39,885 nucleotides of DNA, from the NCBI GenBank assembly GCA_963660385.1, contig CAVKWQ010000006.1:1-39885 (forward strand), in the 5' to 3' direction. A program made the translations under genes and the position numbers. Below the pieces are notes generated by a model that was not told the origin of the DNA, made no database searches, and worked only from the letters and a program-made list of their open reading frames with translations. How positions within the stretch are numbered: the stretch's first letter is position 1; each line of letters begins with the position of its first letter. Of the stretch, positions 8,770 through 16,410 are shown piece by piece. This DNA is from Avelusimicrobium sp963660385. GTDB lineage: Bacteria > Elusimicrobiota > Elusimicrobia > Elusimicrobiales > Elusimicrobiaceae.

Positions 8770-8778
8770 AAAAAAAAG

Positions 8779-8807
8779 TTGCACAAAAAAATAAAAACTG
8801 TTATAAT
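8779..8807 (+). promoter_or_regulatory. tRNA-Ala promoter
   Basis: TTGCAC at 8779-8784 and TATAAT at 8802-8807 with an optimal 17-nt spacer, 17 nt upstream of the tRNA. Confidence 0.8.
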
Positions 8808-8824
8808 AAATATGTAGTCATTAA

Positions 8825-8900
8825 GGGCCTGTAGCTCAGTTGGGAGAGCGCCTGCATGGCATGCAGGAGGTCGCAAGTTCGATCCTTGTCAGGTCCACCA
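8825..8900 (+). tRNA. tRNA-Ala (GGC)
   Basis: A 76-nt cloverleaf with encoded CCA. Acceptor GGGCCTG pairs with CAGGTCC with one G-U pair. The anticodon arm is CCTGC-ATGGCAT-GCAGG, giving anticodon GGC at positions 34-36. The T-loop TTCGATC is normal. Confidence 0.95.
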
Positions 8901-8914
8901 TTTACCCTTAATAG

Positions 8915-8938
8915 AACCCGCCTTCCGGCGGGTTTTTT
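8915..8938 (+). terminator. tRNA-Ala terminator
   Basis: 8-bp stem AACCCGCC / GGCGGGTT with loop TTCC and a run of T. Confidence 0.9.
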
Positions 8939-8940
8939 GT

Positions 8941-9249
8941 TTTATATAGTTGCTATATTTGCGGTAGCCCCTAAACGCGTTTTACAGGGAAAATTCCCCA
9001 TAGGCTTGCAGTTTTGCGAGAGTTAGATTTGTCCAAATTTTTAAGTTGCTTGCCTTGGAGGTTCGCCCGGAAAAGTAATTCTATTTTTATCAGTTCGTGT
9101 AGTTCCGTTAAACCTTGCTAAAATGCGTTTATTCTGTTGGTTGCAGAGCCGCAGTAAGTTTATTGGTAAGGGGTTAAAATGCTTATGTGCGGGGGTTTTA
9201 AAGGGGTTGTAGGAGTATTTGGCAAGGAGGGAGGATATCTTTTTGTCTG
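8941..9249 (+). other. Gene-poor tract with no recognisable feature
   Basis: About 310 nt with no credible coding frame and no clear RNA gene. It holds a small palindrome (GGGAAAATTCCC near 8988-8999) and is AT-richer than its surroundings. It could be decayed sequence or an unrecognised small RNA. Confidence 0.4.
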
Positions 9250-9400
9250 TGGTGTGCGGTTCTGCTTGCCTTTTATTGTGTTTAAATCGTGCGCGGTCCC
9301 GCCCGTCCTGCTCGCCTTTCGGCCTATGGCCTCAAACTCGCACACGGCTCCGGCTTTCAATCCCCAACGCAGGCAAAGCAGTTTGCCTGCTTACTGGCAC
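9250..9400 (-). ncRNA. tRNA-like structured element B (downstream of tRNA-Val GAC)
   Basis: On the minus strand this begins right after the tRNA-Val terminator with GTGC and ends with GCAC-ACCA, so a short acceptor-like stem plus CCA end can be drawn. It has a perfect 9-bp hairpin with loop CTGC (9369-9390), then GGGATTGAAAGCCGGAGC, then GTTTGAGGCC-ATA-GGCCGAAAGGC. A 7-bp stem GTGTGCG / CGCGCAC encloses that last part. The same blocks, in the same order, occur in element A at 19497-19657. Whether it is transcribed and functional is unknown; no own promoter was found. It could be a mobile repeat rather than a functional RNA. Confidence 0.4.
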
Positions 9401-9428
9401 AAAAAAACCACCCGAAAGGGTGGTTTTT
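9401..9428 (-). terminator. tRNA-Val(GAC) terminator
   Basis: Perfect 11-bp stem (AAAAACCACCC / GGGTGGTTTTT) with a 4-nt loop and a T-run on the minus strand. Confidence 0.9.
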
Positions 9429-9431
9429 AAA

Positions 9432-9506
9432 TGGTGCCCAGTATAGGGATTGAACCTATGACCTTTCCCATGTCAAGGGAACGCGCTACCGCTGCGCCAA
9501 CTGGGC
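9432..9506 (-). tRNA. tRNA-Val (GAC)
   Basis: A 75-nt minus-strand cloverleaf with encoded CCA. Acceptor GCCCAGT pairs with ACTGGGC. The anticodon loop TTGACAT between TTCCC and GGGAA gives anticodon GAC. A partial copy of its 5' end lies 30-90 nt upstream in the same transcript direction. Confidence 0.94.
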
Positions 9507-9535
9507 TTAAATTTATTAACACTTTACTACTTTGC

Positions 9536-9598
9536 CTAGCGGGCGCGTTCCCTCATAGCGGGAACGAACTTATGCAACTAGCGCTGCGCCAACTGGGC
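9536..9598 (-). pseudogene. Partial tRNA-Val copy (5' part) upstream of tRNA-Val(GAC)
   Basis: The first 21 nt (9598 to 9578) match the 5' end of the adjacent tRNA-Val at 20 of 21 positions (GCCCAGTTGGCGCAGCGnTAG). It then diverges, but still forms a 7-bp hairpin CGTTCCC / GGGAACG with a 7-nt loop (9546-9566) resembling an anticodon arm. There is no T-arm, no acceptor 3' strand and no CCA. It lies between the likely promoter and the real tRNA, so it is probably in the precursor transcript. Confidence 0.6.
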
Positions 9599-9623
9599 AA
9601 AAAATCTGTTTGACTACTTAATT

Positions 9624-9629
9624 ATTATA
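9624..9629 (-). promoter_or_regulatory. Probable -10 box of the tRNA-Val(GAC) transcript
   Basis: Consensus TATAAT on the minus strand upstream of both the partial tRNA copy and the tRNA. The -35 is weak. Confidence 0.5.
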
Positions 9630-9698
9630 CAAAATAACCTGCCCTAAATAAAGAAAATCCTTGTTCCCCCGTCTGGGATTTTACTCATTAGGGCTTCT

Positions 9699-11093
9699 TT
9701 ACTTTTTGTTAGTTGTTCTATCGTGGAAGATGTGTGCATCTACCAGGCGTTTGAAAATTTTGCCGCGCTGTTCAAAATCTTTGAATTGGTCAAAACTGGA
9801 ACACGCGGGCGACAACAGCACCACATCGCCCTTTACCGCGCCGGACATTGCGGTTTCTACCGCCTTTTCCAGCGTGCCGCAACGCGTCAGCGGGAAAGCG
9901 CCGTGCAACTCCCGCTCAATCTTATCCATTGCTTCGCCAATCGTCAGTACGCGCTTGCAGTAATCCTTTACATATGGGATTAACACCTCATACGAGGCTC
10001 CTTTGTCGCGTCCGCCTAAAATCAACCACAGATTTTTGGTCTTTTCAAAACTTTTAAGGGCCGTAATGGTGGAATCCAAATTCGTTGCCTTGGAATCGTT
10101 CACATACACCACCCCGCGGTGGTAGGCAAATTGCTCAATGCGGTGCTCCATTGCTTCAAACTTATCAAACACTGTTTGAATTGTATCCGCGGACACTCCG
10201 GCGGCCAAGGCCATTAGCGCGGCGGACATTGCATTTTCCACATTGTGAATACCTTTCAAATGCGGCGGGCGGATTTGGTGCCCCTCGCTGAAAATCAGTT
10301 CGTCCCCGTCAAAAAACACATCTGTTTTAAGCAAATGCTTAGGGTGCGTGGAAAACGCCAGTACCTTGGATTTCACTTTTTCCACCAGTTCTGCGCAAAC
10401 GGTGTCCGCGCCGTTTACTACTAGTACGTCTCCCGCACGCTGATTTTTAAACACCTTGGCTTTGGCCTTGATGTAATTCTTCATCCCTCCGTGGTGGTCC
10501 AAATGGTCGGGCGTTACGTTTAAAATACAGGCAAAATTCGGGCGGAAATAGGTGCTGTCCTCCAACTGGTAACTAGACACCTCAATCACTACGTCGTCGC
10601 CTTTTTTTACTTGGTTTGCACAAAGTGAAACCGGGCTTCCGATGTTCCCGCAAACAAATACTTGGCGGTTTTTGCCCTCGCGCGTGGCGTGCAACTTTAA
10701 AATTTCGCCCAGCAAAGCCGTAGTCGTGGTCTTGCCGTTCGTGCCCGTTACCGCAAAAACCCGTATGCCCTTTGGCATAAAGGCGAGTGCGGTTTCCAGT
10801 TCGCTATATACGGGGATGCCTTGCTTTTTGGCTTCCACAAGGGGATGAGAGTGGGGCAAAATGCCGGGGCTTTTTATCCAAAAATTACATTTAAAAAGGT
10901 CTGCCGAGTGCCCGCCCGTTTCCACGCGCACCCCTTTGGGAAATTTGAAAGATTCCGCGTGTGCTACGGGGGCTTCCTCGCTGATGAGCACGTCAAAGCC
11001 GTTTTGCGCTAGCAACGCAGCCACCGCCCGGCCGCTTTTTCCTAGGCCCAAAACGCCCGCCCGGTTGCCGGATAATTTTTCTTTTTTAAACAT
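9699..11093 (-). CDS. murD: UDP-N-acetylmuramoyl-L-alanine--D-glutamate ligase
   Basis: A 464-residue Mur ligase adding D-Glu to UDP-MurNAc-L-Ala in cytosolic peptidoglycan synthesis. The N-terminal Rossmann domain has GLGKSG (16-21). The central ATPase has AVTGTNGKTTTT (114-125). It also shows IEVSSYQLE, NVTPDHLDHHG and the C-terminal NDSKATNLDST and GGRDKG, all diagnostic for MurD. The start ATG at 11093 (MFKKEKLSG) is used because the longer frame would run far into murE. murE and murD overlap by 8 nt, so translation is probably coupled. Confidence 0.95.
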   Translation of the reverse strand: MFKKEKLSGNRAGVLGLGKSGRAVAALLAQNGFDVLISEEAPVAHAESFKFPKGVRVETGGHSADLFKCNFWIKSPGILPHSHPLVEAKKQGIPVYSELETALAFMPKGIRVFAVTGTNGKTTTTALLGEILKLHATREGKNRQVFVCGNIGSPVSLCANQVKKGDDVVIEVSSYQLEDSTYFRPNFACILNVTPDHLDHHGGMKNYIKAKAKVFKNQRAGDVLVVNGADTVCAELVEKVKSKVLAFSTHPKHLLKTDVFFDGDELIFSEGHQIRPPHLKGIHNVENAMSAALMALAAGVSADTIQTVFDKFEAMEHRIEQFAYHRGVVYVNDSKATNLDSTITALKSFEKTKNLWLILGGRDKGASYEVLIPYVKDYCKRVLTIGEAMDKIERELHGAFPLTRCGTLEKAVETAMSGAVKGDVVLLSPACSSFDQFKDFEQRGKIFKRLVDAHIFHDRTTNKK

Positions 11094-12543
11094 TTGTTTT
11101 TCTCCCGTGCAAAAAGGCGCGGACGGTCTCTTGGTCGGAAAAGTGCTTCTTTTCCGTACCGATAATTTGATAATCCTCGTGTCCTTTTCCTGCAATAATT
11201 ACAATATCATTTTTGCGGGCGGACGATAAAGCGCGGCGGATAGCCTCTGCGCGGTCGGGCACTAATTCGTAATTGCTCTGTCCGTTCATCCCTTGCAAAA
11301 TATCATTAAAAATCTGTTTCGGGTCCTCACAGCGCGGGTTGTCGTTCGTCAAAAAAACATAGTCCGCACGCGTGCAAGCCGTATGCCCCATTAACGGGCG
11401 TTTGGTGCGGTCCCGCTGGCCCCCACAGCCGAAGACGACAATCGTGCGGCCTTTTTTAAAGGGGGCAACCGTATCCAGCGCACGGTTTAGGGATTCGTCC
11501 GTATAAGCAAAATCCACAAATACAAAAAAGTCTTGCCCCTCGTCTATGCGCTCCATACGCCCCGGCACGCCGGGCAAGGCCAAAAGCCCTTGTTTTATAT
11601 AGGATTCGTCCACTCCATTGGCCTTTGCCGCCGCAACCGCCGCAAGGGCGTTGTACACATTGTGCCGGCCCAAAAGGCTAATTTGCATCGGCTTGCCATT
11701 TACGCAAAACGAAGTGCCCGTTAAACTCTCGCAAATGTCCGTGGCCTTAAAATCGGCTTCTTTTTCCAGCCCAAACGTAACCACCTTTACGCGCCCCTTT
11801 AAAAGGTCCGCCAGGCGCACACCGTACGGGTCGTCTGTGTTAATCACGGCGGTACGGTTTGGTTTACTATTGGCGGGGTCGGCCAGGTTTTCAAACAGTT
11901 TTTGCTTGGCTAAAAAATAATTTTCAAAGGTGTGGTGATAATCCAAATGGTCGCGCTGTAAATTGGTAAAAACGGCTGTATCGTACCAAATATGTTTGAC
12001 GCGCTGTTGGTCCAGCGCGTGGGAGGAAACCTCCATTACCACATTTTGGCATTGGGCTTTGTGCATTTGGGAAAGCAAATTAAAAAGCGGGATAGCCGCC
12101 GGGGTAGTGTTGGGCGCCGCGCAAAGCACCTTTCCGCCCATACGGTAGTTTACCGTGCCCAATACGCCTACTTTGCGCCCTGCACAGGTTAAAATGGATT
12201 CCAGCAGATACGCAATAGAGGTCTTGCCCTTGGTGCCCGTAATGCCAATCATTTGCATCGCGTCGGACGGGCGGCCGTAAAATTCATAGGCGGCGTCGGC
12301 CATATCGCGGTCAATATCCGTAGATTGCAAATAAGGCACCGCACAAACACTTGGCTGGGGCTGGGCGGAAACGACCAATACCGCTCCGCGCCGGACGGCT
12401 TCGCCAATAAATAAATTGCCGTCGGCGTTGGCGCCCTTTAAGGCAAAAAAAATACTCCCCGGGCGAACCTCTTGCGAGCGGAACGTCAACCCGGTAATGT
12501 GCAGGCCCAAGCGGCGGGCTTCATTTAATACGATGCTGGACAT
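11086..12543 (-). CDS. murE: UDP-MurNAc-L-Ala-D-Glu--2,6-diaminopimelate ligase
   Basis: A 485-residue Mur ligase adding the third residue of the stem peptide. The P-loop is GITGTKGKTS (100-109), followed by NTTP, MEVSSHALDQQRV and TNLQRDHLDYH. The DNPR motif (401-404) is the signature for meso-diaminopimelate selection, implying a DAP-type Gram-negative wall. The usual VDYAHTPD stretch reads VDFAYTDE (343-350), an uncommon change of the His. A possible -10 (TACCAT) sits 7 nt before the ATG and no Shine-Dalgarno is seen. First gene of the murE-murD pair. Confidence 0.95.
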   Translation of the reverse strand: MSSIVLNEARRLGLHITGLTFRSQEVRPGSIFFALKGANADGNLFIGEAVRRGAVLVVSAQPQPSVCAVPYLQSTDIDRDMADAAYEFYGRPSDAMQMIGITGTKGKTSIAYLLESILTCAGRKVGVLGTVNYRMGGKVLCAAPNTTPAAIPLFNLLSQMHKAQCQNVVMEVSSHALDQQRVKHIWYDTAVFTNLQRDHLDYHHTFENYFLAKQKLFENLADPANSKPNRTAVINTDDPYGVRLADLLKGRVKVVTFGLEKEADFKATDICESLTGTSFCVNGKPMQISLLGRHNVYNALAAVAAAKANGVDESYIKQGLLALPGVPGRMERIDEGQDFFVFVDFAYTDESLNRALDTVAPFKKGRTIVVFGCGGQRDRTKRPLMGHTACTRADYVFLTNDNPRCEDPKQIFNDILQGMNGQSNYELVPDRAEAIRRALSSARKNDIVIIAGKGHEDYQIIGTEKKHFSDQETVRAFLHGRKTNV

Positions 12544-12550
12544 ATAAGAT

Positions 12551-12556
12551 ATGGTA
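12551..12556 (-). promoter_or_regulatory. Possible -10 box of murE, leaderless spacing
   Basis: TACCAT on the minus strand, seven bases before ATG at 12543. Weaker match than the other leaderless candidates. Confidence 0.3.
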
Positions 12557-12565
12557 TCAAATTGC

Positions 12566-12571
12566 TAGAAT
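12566..12571 (+). promoter_or_regulatory. Probable extended -10 box of the TIGR02757 gene, leaderless spacing
   Basis: TGC-TAGAAT (extended -10 form) with seven bases to ATG at 12579. No Shine-Dalgarno. Confidence 0.45.
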
Positions 12572-12578
12572 ATAGAAA

Positions 12579-13346
12579 ATGAAAAAAACGACCCGCTATT
12601 TTGAAGCCTTATACGCGCGCTATAACAAGCGCGGCCTGTGCAACCCGGACCCGCTCCAATTTTTGTACGATTATCCCGCTGTCCGCGAGCGGGAAATCGT
12701 GGCGTTAATAGCCGCCTGTTTTGCTTACGGGAACGTAAAGCAAATTATCAAAACGGTAAATTTTATTTTGGCGGCCATCGGCCCGTCCCCAAGGGCTTTT
12801 GTTCTGTCTTCAACGCCCGCCAAACTGGCCAAAATTTTCAAAGGGTTTAAATACCGCTTTACCACGGAACAAGAACTCGTTTCCTTTTGGCTGGCTATAA
12901 AAAATATCCTTAAAAAATACGGCTCGCTGGAAGATTGCTTTTTAGCGTATTATAACCCAGCGGACGAAACCGTTTTGCCAGCGGTAAAAGGCTTTGCGCG
13001 GGAACTGCGCCGCGGATGTGATTTGCACTCCTTGGTGCCGGACCCGGATAAAAAAAGTGCGCTGAAACGGTTAAATTTATTTTTGCGTTGGATGGTGCGC
13101 CAAGACGAAGTGGACCCCGGCGGGTGGAGCCAAATTAGCCCCGCTCAACTGATTGTGCCGCTAGACGTGCATATGCACCGCATTGCCCAAAAACTGGGGC
13201 TTACCAAGCGCAAGGCGGCCGATATTACAGCCGCGCTGGAAATCTCCTCCGCGCTTAAAAAGTATTGCCCGCAAGACCCCATTAAATACGATTTTTGTTT
13301 GACGCGCTTCGGTATCCGCGACGATATGAGTTACGACGATTTGTGA
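12579..13346 (+). CDS. TIGR02757 / DUF2400 family protein
   Basis: A 255-residue protein matching the conserved family TIGR02757 (DUF2400). Recognisable pieces are the YNKRGLCNPDPLQFLYDYP start, REIVALIAACFAYGNVKQI, the LNLFLRWMVRQDEVDPGGW block, LIVPLDVHMHRIAQKLGL and the C-terminal DPIKYDFCLTRFGI. The family has no established biochemical role. The LDVHMHRIA region recalls helix-hairpin-helix DNA glycosylase folds, which is only suggestive. The gene diverges from murE and its last 16 nt overlap the end of convergent tilS. Confidence 0.85.
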   Translation: MKKTTRYFEALYARYNKRGLCNPDPLQFLYDYPAVREREIVALIAACFAYGNVKQIIKTVNFILAAIGPSPRAFVLSSTPAKLAKIFKGFKYRFTTEQELVSFWLAIKNILKKYGSLEDCFLAYYNPADETVLPAVKGFARELRRGCDLHSLVPDPDKKSALKRLNLFLRWMVRQDEVDPGGWSQISPAQLIVPLDVHMHRIAQKLGLTKRKAADITAALEISSALKKYCPQDPIKYDFCLTRFGIRDDMSYDDL

Positions 13347-14077
13347 GCGGACTTTTCAAATAATTTTTCCAATTCCGCCGCCATTAAGGCAAGGTGGCTT
13401 TTGATTTGCGGCTGTTTGCTTTCCAATAGCGGCAGCAGCATACCGCGTACCCAGTTGCGTGTGTAAACGTCGTCAAAATTTGTCTGGTCGGTAATGTGGG
13501 TTAGCCCATTATTTTTTAGGTATTCCTCGGTTTCCTGCCGGGTAATGCACATCAGTGGGCGGATAATATCCACCCCTTTGGCAAGCGGGCGCTGTACGGG
13601 GATGCCCGTCAGCCCCTTGGCCTTGGTACCGCGCAATAAATTAAGCAAAATCGTTTCGGCTTGGTCGTCCAACTGGTGGCCGAGGGCCAATTTGTTGGCG
13701 CCCCATTTGCGCGCCACTTTCAGTAGCGCCGTGTAGCGTGCCTTGCGCGCTCCGTGCTCCGGGCTTAAATTAAATTCTTCCGCCGTCTGCTGGGCGTTTA
13801 CCTTGGCAGAAAAAAATTCAATATCCAACTGTCCGCACAAGTTCCGGCAAAAATCTTCGTCCGCGTCCGCCGCTTTGCCACGCAGGCCGTGGTTGATGTG
13901 AACAGCCGCCAAGGCAAAATGTTTTTCTTTGGATAAATATTGCAAAAAATGAAGCAGGCAAACGGAGTCCGCTCCGCCGGAAAGACCGACTAAAACGCTG
14001 TCCCCACGGCTAATTAAACGGTGGGAAAAAGCGCGCATACGCGGCAGAACAGAAGCATTAAAATTTTTTTTGGGCAT
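13331..14077 (-). CDS. tilS: tRNA(Ile)-lysidine synthase, short form
   Basis: A 248-residue N-type ATP pyrophosphatase that converts the wobble C of tRNA-Ile(CAU) to lysidine. The PP-loop is GLSGGADSVC (31-40), followed by HINHGLRG, EHGARKARY, LGHQLDDQAETILLNLLRG and IRPLM. It lacks the C-terminal substrate-binding domains of longer TilS proteins, giving a minimal form. The ATG at 14077 (MPKKNFN) is preferred over an upstream extension in the same frame, because TATACT lies exactly 6 nt before it and there is no Shine-Dalgarno. The 3' end overlaps the TIGR02757 gene. Confidence 0.92.
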   Translation of the reverse strand: MPKKNFNASVLPRMRAFSHRLISRGDSVLVGLSGGADSVCLLHFLQYLSKEKHFALAAVHINHGLRGKAADADEDFCRNLCGQLDIEFFSAKVNAQQTAEEFNLSPEHGARKARYTALLKVARKWGANKLALGHQLDDQAETILLNLLRGTKAKGLTGIPVQRPLAKGVDIIRPLMCITRQETEEYLKNNGLTHITDQTNFDDVYTRNWVRGMLLPLLESKQPQIKSHLALMAAELEKLFEKSAHKSS

Positions 14078-14083
14078 ATAAAA

Positions 14084-14089
14084 AGTATA
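14084..14089 (-). promoter_or_regulatory. Probable -10 box of tilS, leaderless spacing
   Basis: TATACT on the minus strand with six bases to ATG at 14077. A TATAAT on the plus strand at 14086-14091 overlaps it and may serve the divergent receiver gene. Confidence 0.5.
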
Positions 14090-14121
14090 ATAAATAATAA
14101 GACTAAGGGGATAATGCCTGT

Positions 14122-14487
14122 ATGAAAAAAAGAATTTTAATTGTAGAAGACGAAGCAAGCATTGTTGATTTGCTAACTTTAATCCTCGCGCGCGAAGGCT
14201 ACGAAATTTATTCCTGCCAAACCGGGCGCGACGCTATCGCCACGATGAAGAAGGTCCACCCGCACTTGGTAATTTTGGACGTAATGTTGCCGGGCTTGGA
14301 CGGCGCGAGCATTGTAAAAATTATGGGGGAAGACGAAGCCTTGTCTTCCACGCCGGTAATTGTAACGTCGGCGCTGGTAGAGTCGGAAAAAATGTTCTTG
14401 CCTTATCCGCAAGTAAAAAGTTTCTGCTCCAAGCCTTTTGTGCTGACGGAGTTTATCGCCAAAGTAAAACAAGCGTTGGGCGATTAG
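14122..14487 (+). CDS. Stand-alone response regulator receiver domain (CheY-like)
   Basis: A 121-residue single receiver domain with no output domain. The acidic pocket is Glu9-Asp10-Glu11, the phospho-acceptor is Asp53 (VILDVMLPGLDG), the switch residue is Thr82 or Ser83 (IVTSA) and the conserved Lys is Lys104 (CSKPF). It therefore looks phosphorylatable. No histidine kinase is encoded nearby, so its partner is elsewhere. AAGGGG about 11 nt upstream may be the ribosome binding site. A bidirectional terminator follows. Confidence 0.9.
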   Translation: MKKRILIVEDEASIVDLLTLILAREGYEIYSCQTGRDAIATMKKVHPHLVILDVMLPGLDGASIVKIMGEDEALSSTPVIVTSALVESEKMFLPYPQVKSFCSKPFVLTEFIAKVKQALGD

Positions 14488-14500
14488 ACATTTGAAAACT

Positions 14501-14536
14501 AAAAAAGCCGTCCGTTTTTAAACGGGCGGCTTTTTT
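14501..14536. terminator. Bidirectional terminator between the receiver and biotin ligase-like genes
   Basis: Long stem AAAAAAGCCGTCCGTTT pairing with AAACGGGCGGCTTTTTT with one G-U pair; A- and T-runs allow use on both strands for the convergent genes. Confidence 0.9.
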
Positions 14537-14551
14537 ATGCAGCGTTAAATT

Positions 14552-15139
14552 CTAGCGGGCGGAAGCCAGCCAATAGGAATACTCCTTCCAAAAGTTTTCC
14601 AAGAGTTCATCCAAAAATAATTCCTTGCTCGTTTCCGTGCGGATAAGTTGCTTTAAACTGACCTCGGTTTTTTTGCGCGAAGCAGGAAGCGGGTTATTTA
14701 AGTGAATTCCCACGCCAAGCAATACGAGTTCGTCCTTGTCCGTCTGTACGGTTTGCACCAGTACACCCGCGATTTTTTTCCATTTGTGCGCGGCTTTGTC
14801 CCACACCAAGGTATCGCCGTCAGCGGTGGCTTTGGCCTTTATTTCAAAAATAGAAGTTAAGGTTTGCGCGATAACTTCGGCCATTTTTTCGCCTAAATCG
14901 GGCAAGGCTTCTTCGGTCTTGTTTGGGCGAAGCAAGAGTGTAAAATATACGCCGCCTTCGGCGGAGTAGAAGGGTTGCCCGTCGCGGCCGAACGCTTCGG
15001 TCTGTTCGCACGCCAAGACGAGGGTTCCTTCGGGCTCGCCTTTTAACGCGAGTTCAGCGGCCAGGGCCTGCGTGCTGTCCACGCGTTCCAGGCCGATTAC
15101 TTTGGTAACGGATTGTAAAGGGAAGGTTGTTTCTGCCAT
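14552..15139 (-). CDS. Biotin--[acetyl-CoA-carboxylase] ligase-like protein (divergent, no DNA-binding domain)
   Basis: A 195-residue BPL/LplA/LipB-fold protein without the N-terminal helix-turn-helix of bifunctional BirA. Family landmarks are VDSTQ (20-24), EGGVYFTLLLRP (61-72), KKIAGVLVQT with the candidate catalytic Lys122, and LLGVGIHLNN (140-149). The biotin-AMP loop, normally GRGRRGR, is GRDGQPF here, and the usual WPND is replaced by VWDK, so catalytic competence or substrate is uncertain. It could attach biotin to a carboxyl carrier or be a relative with another ligand. TAAAAT lies 6 nt before the ATG. Confidence 0.72.
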   Translation of the reverse strand: MAETTFPLQSVTKVIGLERVDSTQALAAELALKGEPEGTLVLACEQTEAFGRDGQPFYSAEGGVYFTLLLRPNKTEEALPDLGEKMAEVIAQTLTSIFEIKAKATADGDTLVWDKAAHKWKKIAGVLVQTVQTDKDELVLLGVGIHLNNPLPASRKKTEVSLKQLIRTETSKELFLDELLENFWKEYSYWLASAR

Positions 15140-15145
15140 AGTTAT

Positions 15146-15151
15146 ATTTTA
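15146..15151 (-). promoter_or_regulatory. Probable -10 box of the biotin ligase-like gene, leaderless spacing
   Basis: TAAAAT-ataact-ATG on the minus strand, identical to the arrangement before the first SemiSWEET-like gene. Confidence 0.45.
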
Positions 15152-15229
15152 CCAATTTCCCCGCGCGAAAGAAAAAGGCTCGCGTTTTGCCTAGGCCCAA
15201 GGGCCCTGGAAATTTTTTGTAAAAAACCG

Positions 15230-15235
15230 TAAGAT
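15230..15235 (+). promoter_or_regulatory. Possible -10 box of TIKI/ChaN-like gene 1, leaderless spacing
   Basis: TAAGAT with six bases to ATG at 15242. No Shine-Dalgarno is visible. Confidence 0.4.
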
Positions 15236-15241
15236 GTGATT

Positions 15242-16285
15242 ATGAGACTACGCTCCATTATTTTTTTACTCCCGGTGCTCCTGGCGGCTCTTTGCGGGCC
15301 GGCGGAGGCCCAACAATGGCTTAAAATGCTCAAAAGCGCAGACCGTGCCGCCGGGCAATCCGCGTCTTCCGCGGTGCGCGCCGCAAAGAGTATTAAAAAT
15401 GTGGAAGTGCTGGATAAGGCCTTTGCCAAGGTTCGCCCAAATTCTTTTGTGGCAAGTGCGCATTATCCGGCTGTGCCTTTGCCAAGCAACGCTTCCCCGC
15501 GTACGCTGGGCGTGGTAATAAATACAAACAAGCAACTCTTTACGCAGACCGTTTTTTTACAAGCCCTGCAAAACCGGTTGAAACAATTTTTAATAAAAAA
15601 GCCGCAGGCTTTTTCTCACACTTCGGCCACCTTGCCGGACCAAATTGCCCGCTTTATCCCGCAACAGGCCCGCTATGTGTTTATGGGCGAATACCACAAC
15701 CATTACCAACTAACGCGCAAATTACAGCAAACGATTGTGGCGTATAAGCGGCTATACCCCGAAAAACAAGTAATTGTGTTAAGCGAATTTGCGGCGGATT
15801 CTTACCCTCATTTTTGGAAACTCTACTTTGGGCACCCGCTTTATACGGATTTTTTAGTGGACGCTGGCCTACCCGTGGCGGGGCTTGAAAAGGAGCCTGT
15901 AAGCGGGCTAAAACCCGTAGCGCGCGAACTAGAAATGCGCGTAGAGCGCACTTTGCCTGGGTTGCAGGCGCGCAATAAACATTGGGCGCAGCGTATCCGT
16001 GCGTGGCGCAAGAAATATCCCAATGCCGTTTTTTTTATCCATACGGGCAACGCGCATATTGGCTATCACGAGCCGTCCTCCGTGGCGCGTACCACCCCGC
16101 AAAAGGAGACCTTTGTAATGCAGTTTCTCCCGGCGAGTTTTTATAAGGGAACCTTGGATAGGATGGAGTTCTTCCATCAAACGACAAACGGGCGCTACTA
16201 CCAGCCCGGCATTTTAACGGCCCAAACGGACGAGGCCGCCCACTTAGCGGGCTTTAACGCCCAAGTCATTTTGCCGGAGTATTAA
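15242..16285 (+). CDS. Secreted TIKI/ChaN-like (haem-binding/EreA-like superfamily) protein 1
   Basis: A 347-residue protein. The signal peptide is MRLRSIIFLLPVLLAALCGPAEA, so the mature protein is periplasmic or exported. Residues 144-275 show a TIKI/ChaN-like pattern: YVFMGEYHNH (Glu150, His152), VIVLSEF (Glu182), RNKHW (244-248) and FIHTGNAHIGYH (His267, His272). TIKI enzymes are metalloproteases and ChaN binds haem; which applies here is unknown. A clear paralogue lies at 19763-20932 with the same motif order. The start is the ATG at 15242; an in-frame GTG 6 nt upstream is possible. Confidence 0.65.
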   Translation: MRLRSIIFLLPVLLAALCGPAEAQQWLKMLKSADRAAGQSASSAVRAAKSIKNVEVLDKAFAKVRPNSFVASAHYPAVPLPSNASPRTLGVVINTNKQLFTQTVFLQALQNRLKQFLIKKPQAFSHTSATLPDQIARFIPQQARYVFMGEYHNHYQLTRKLQQTIVAYKRLYPEKQVIVLSEFAADSYPHFWKLYFGHPLYTDFLVDAGLPVAGLEKEPVSGLKPVARELEMRVERTLPGLQARNKHWAQRIRAWRKKYPNAVFFIHTGNAHIGYHEPSSVARTTPQKETFVMQFLPASFYKGTLDRMEFFHQTTNGRYYQPGILTAQTDEAAHLAGFNAQVILPEY

Positions 16286-16410
16286 AATACTTTGATTAAA
16301 TTTTTCCTGTGGGTGTACCCCGCCTTTTCATTTTGCAAAACAGGGTTTTATGTTCATTGTACAAAGAGGCTTGGTAAAGTAAACAATCTGTGCCCAGAAC
16401 CGAGATATTT

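Noticed and set aside
9179..9430. Open frames of 75-83 codons over element B and the tRNA-Val terminator
   Set aside because: They run through a structured element and a terminator on the opposite strand and show no protein-like composition.
16286..16410. Shared terminator between TIKI/ChaN-like gene 1 and uvrB
   Set aside because: Only weak short stems (GGG-TGTA-CCC) were found without a T-run.
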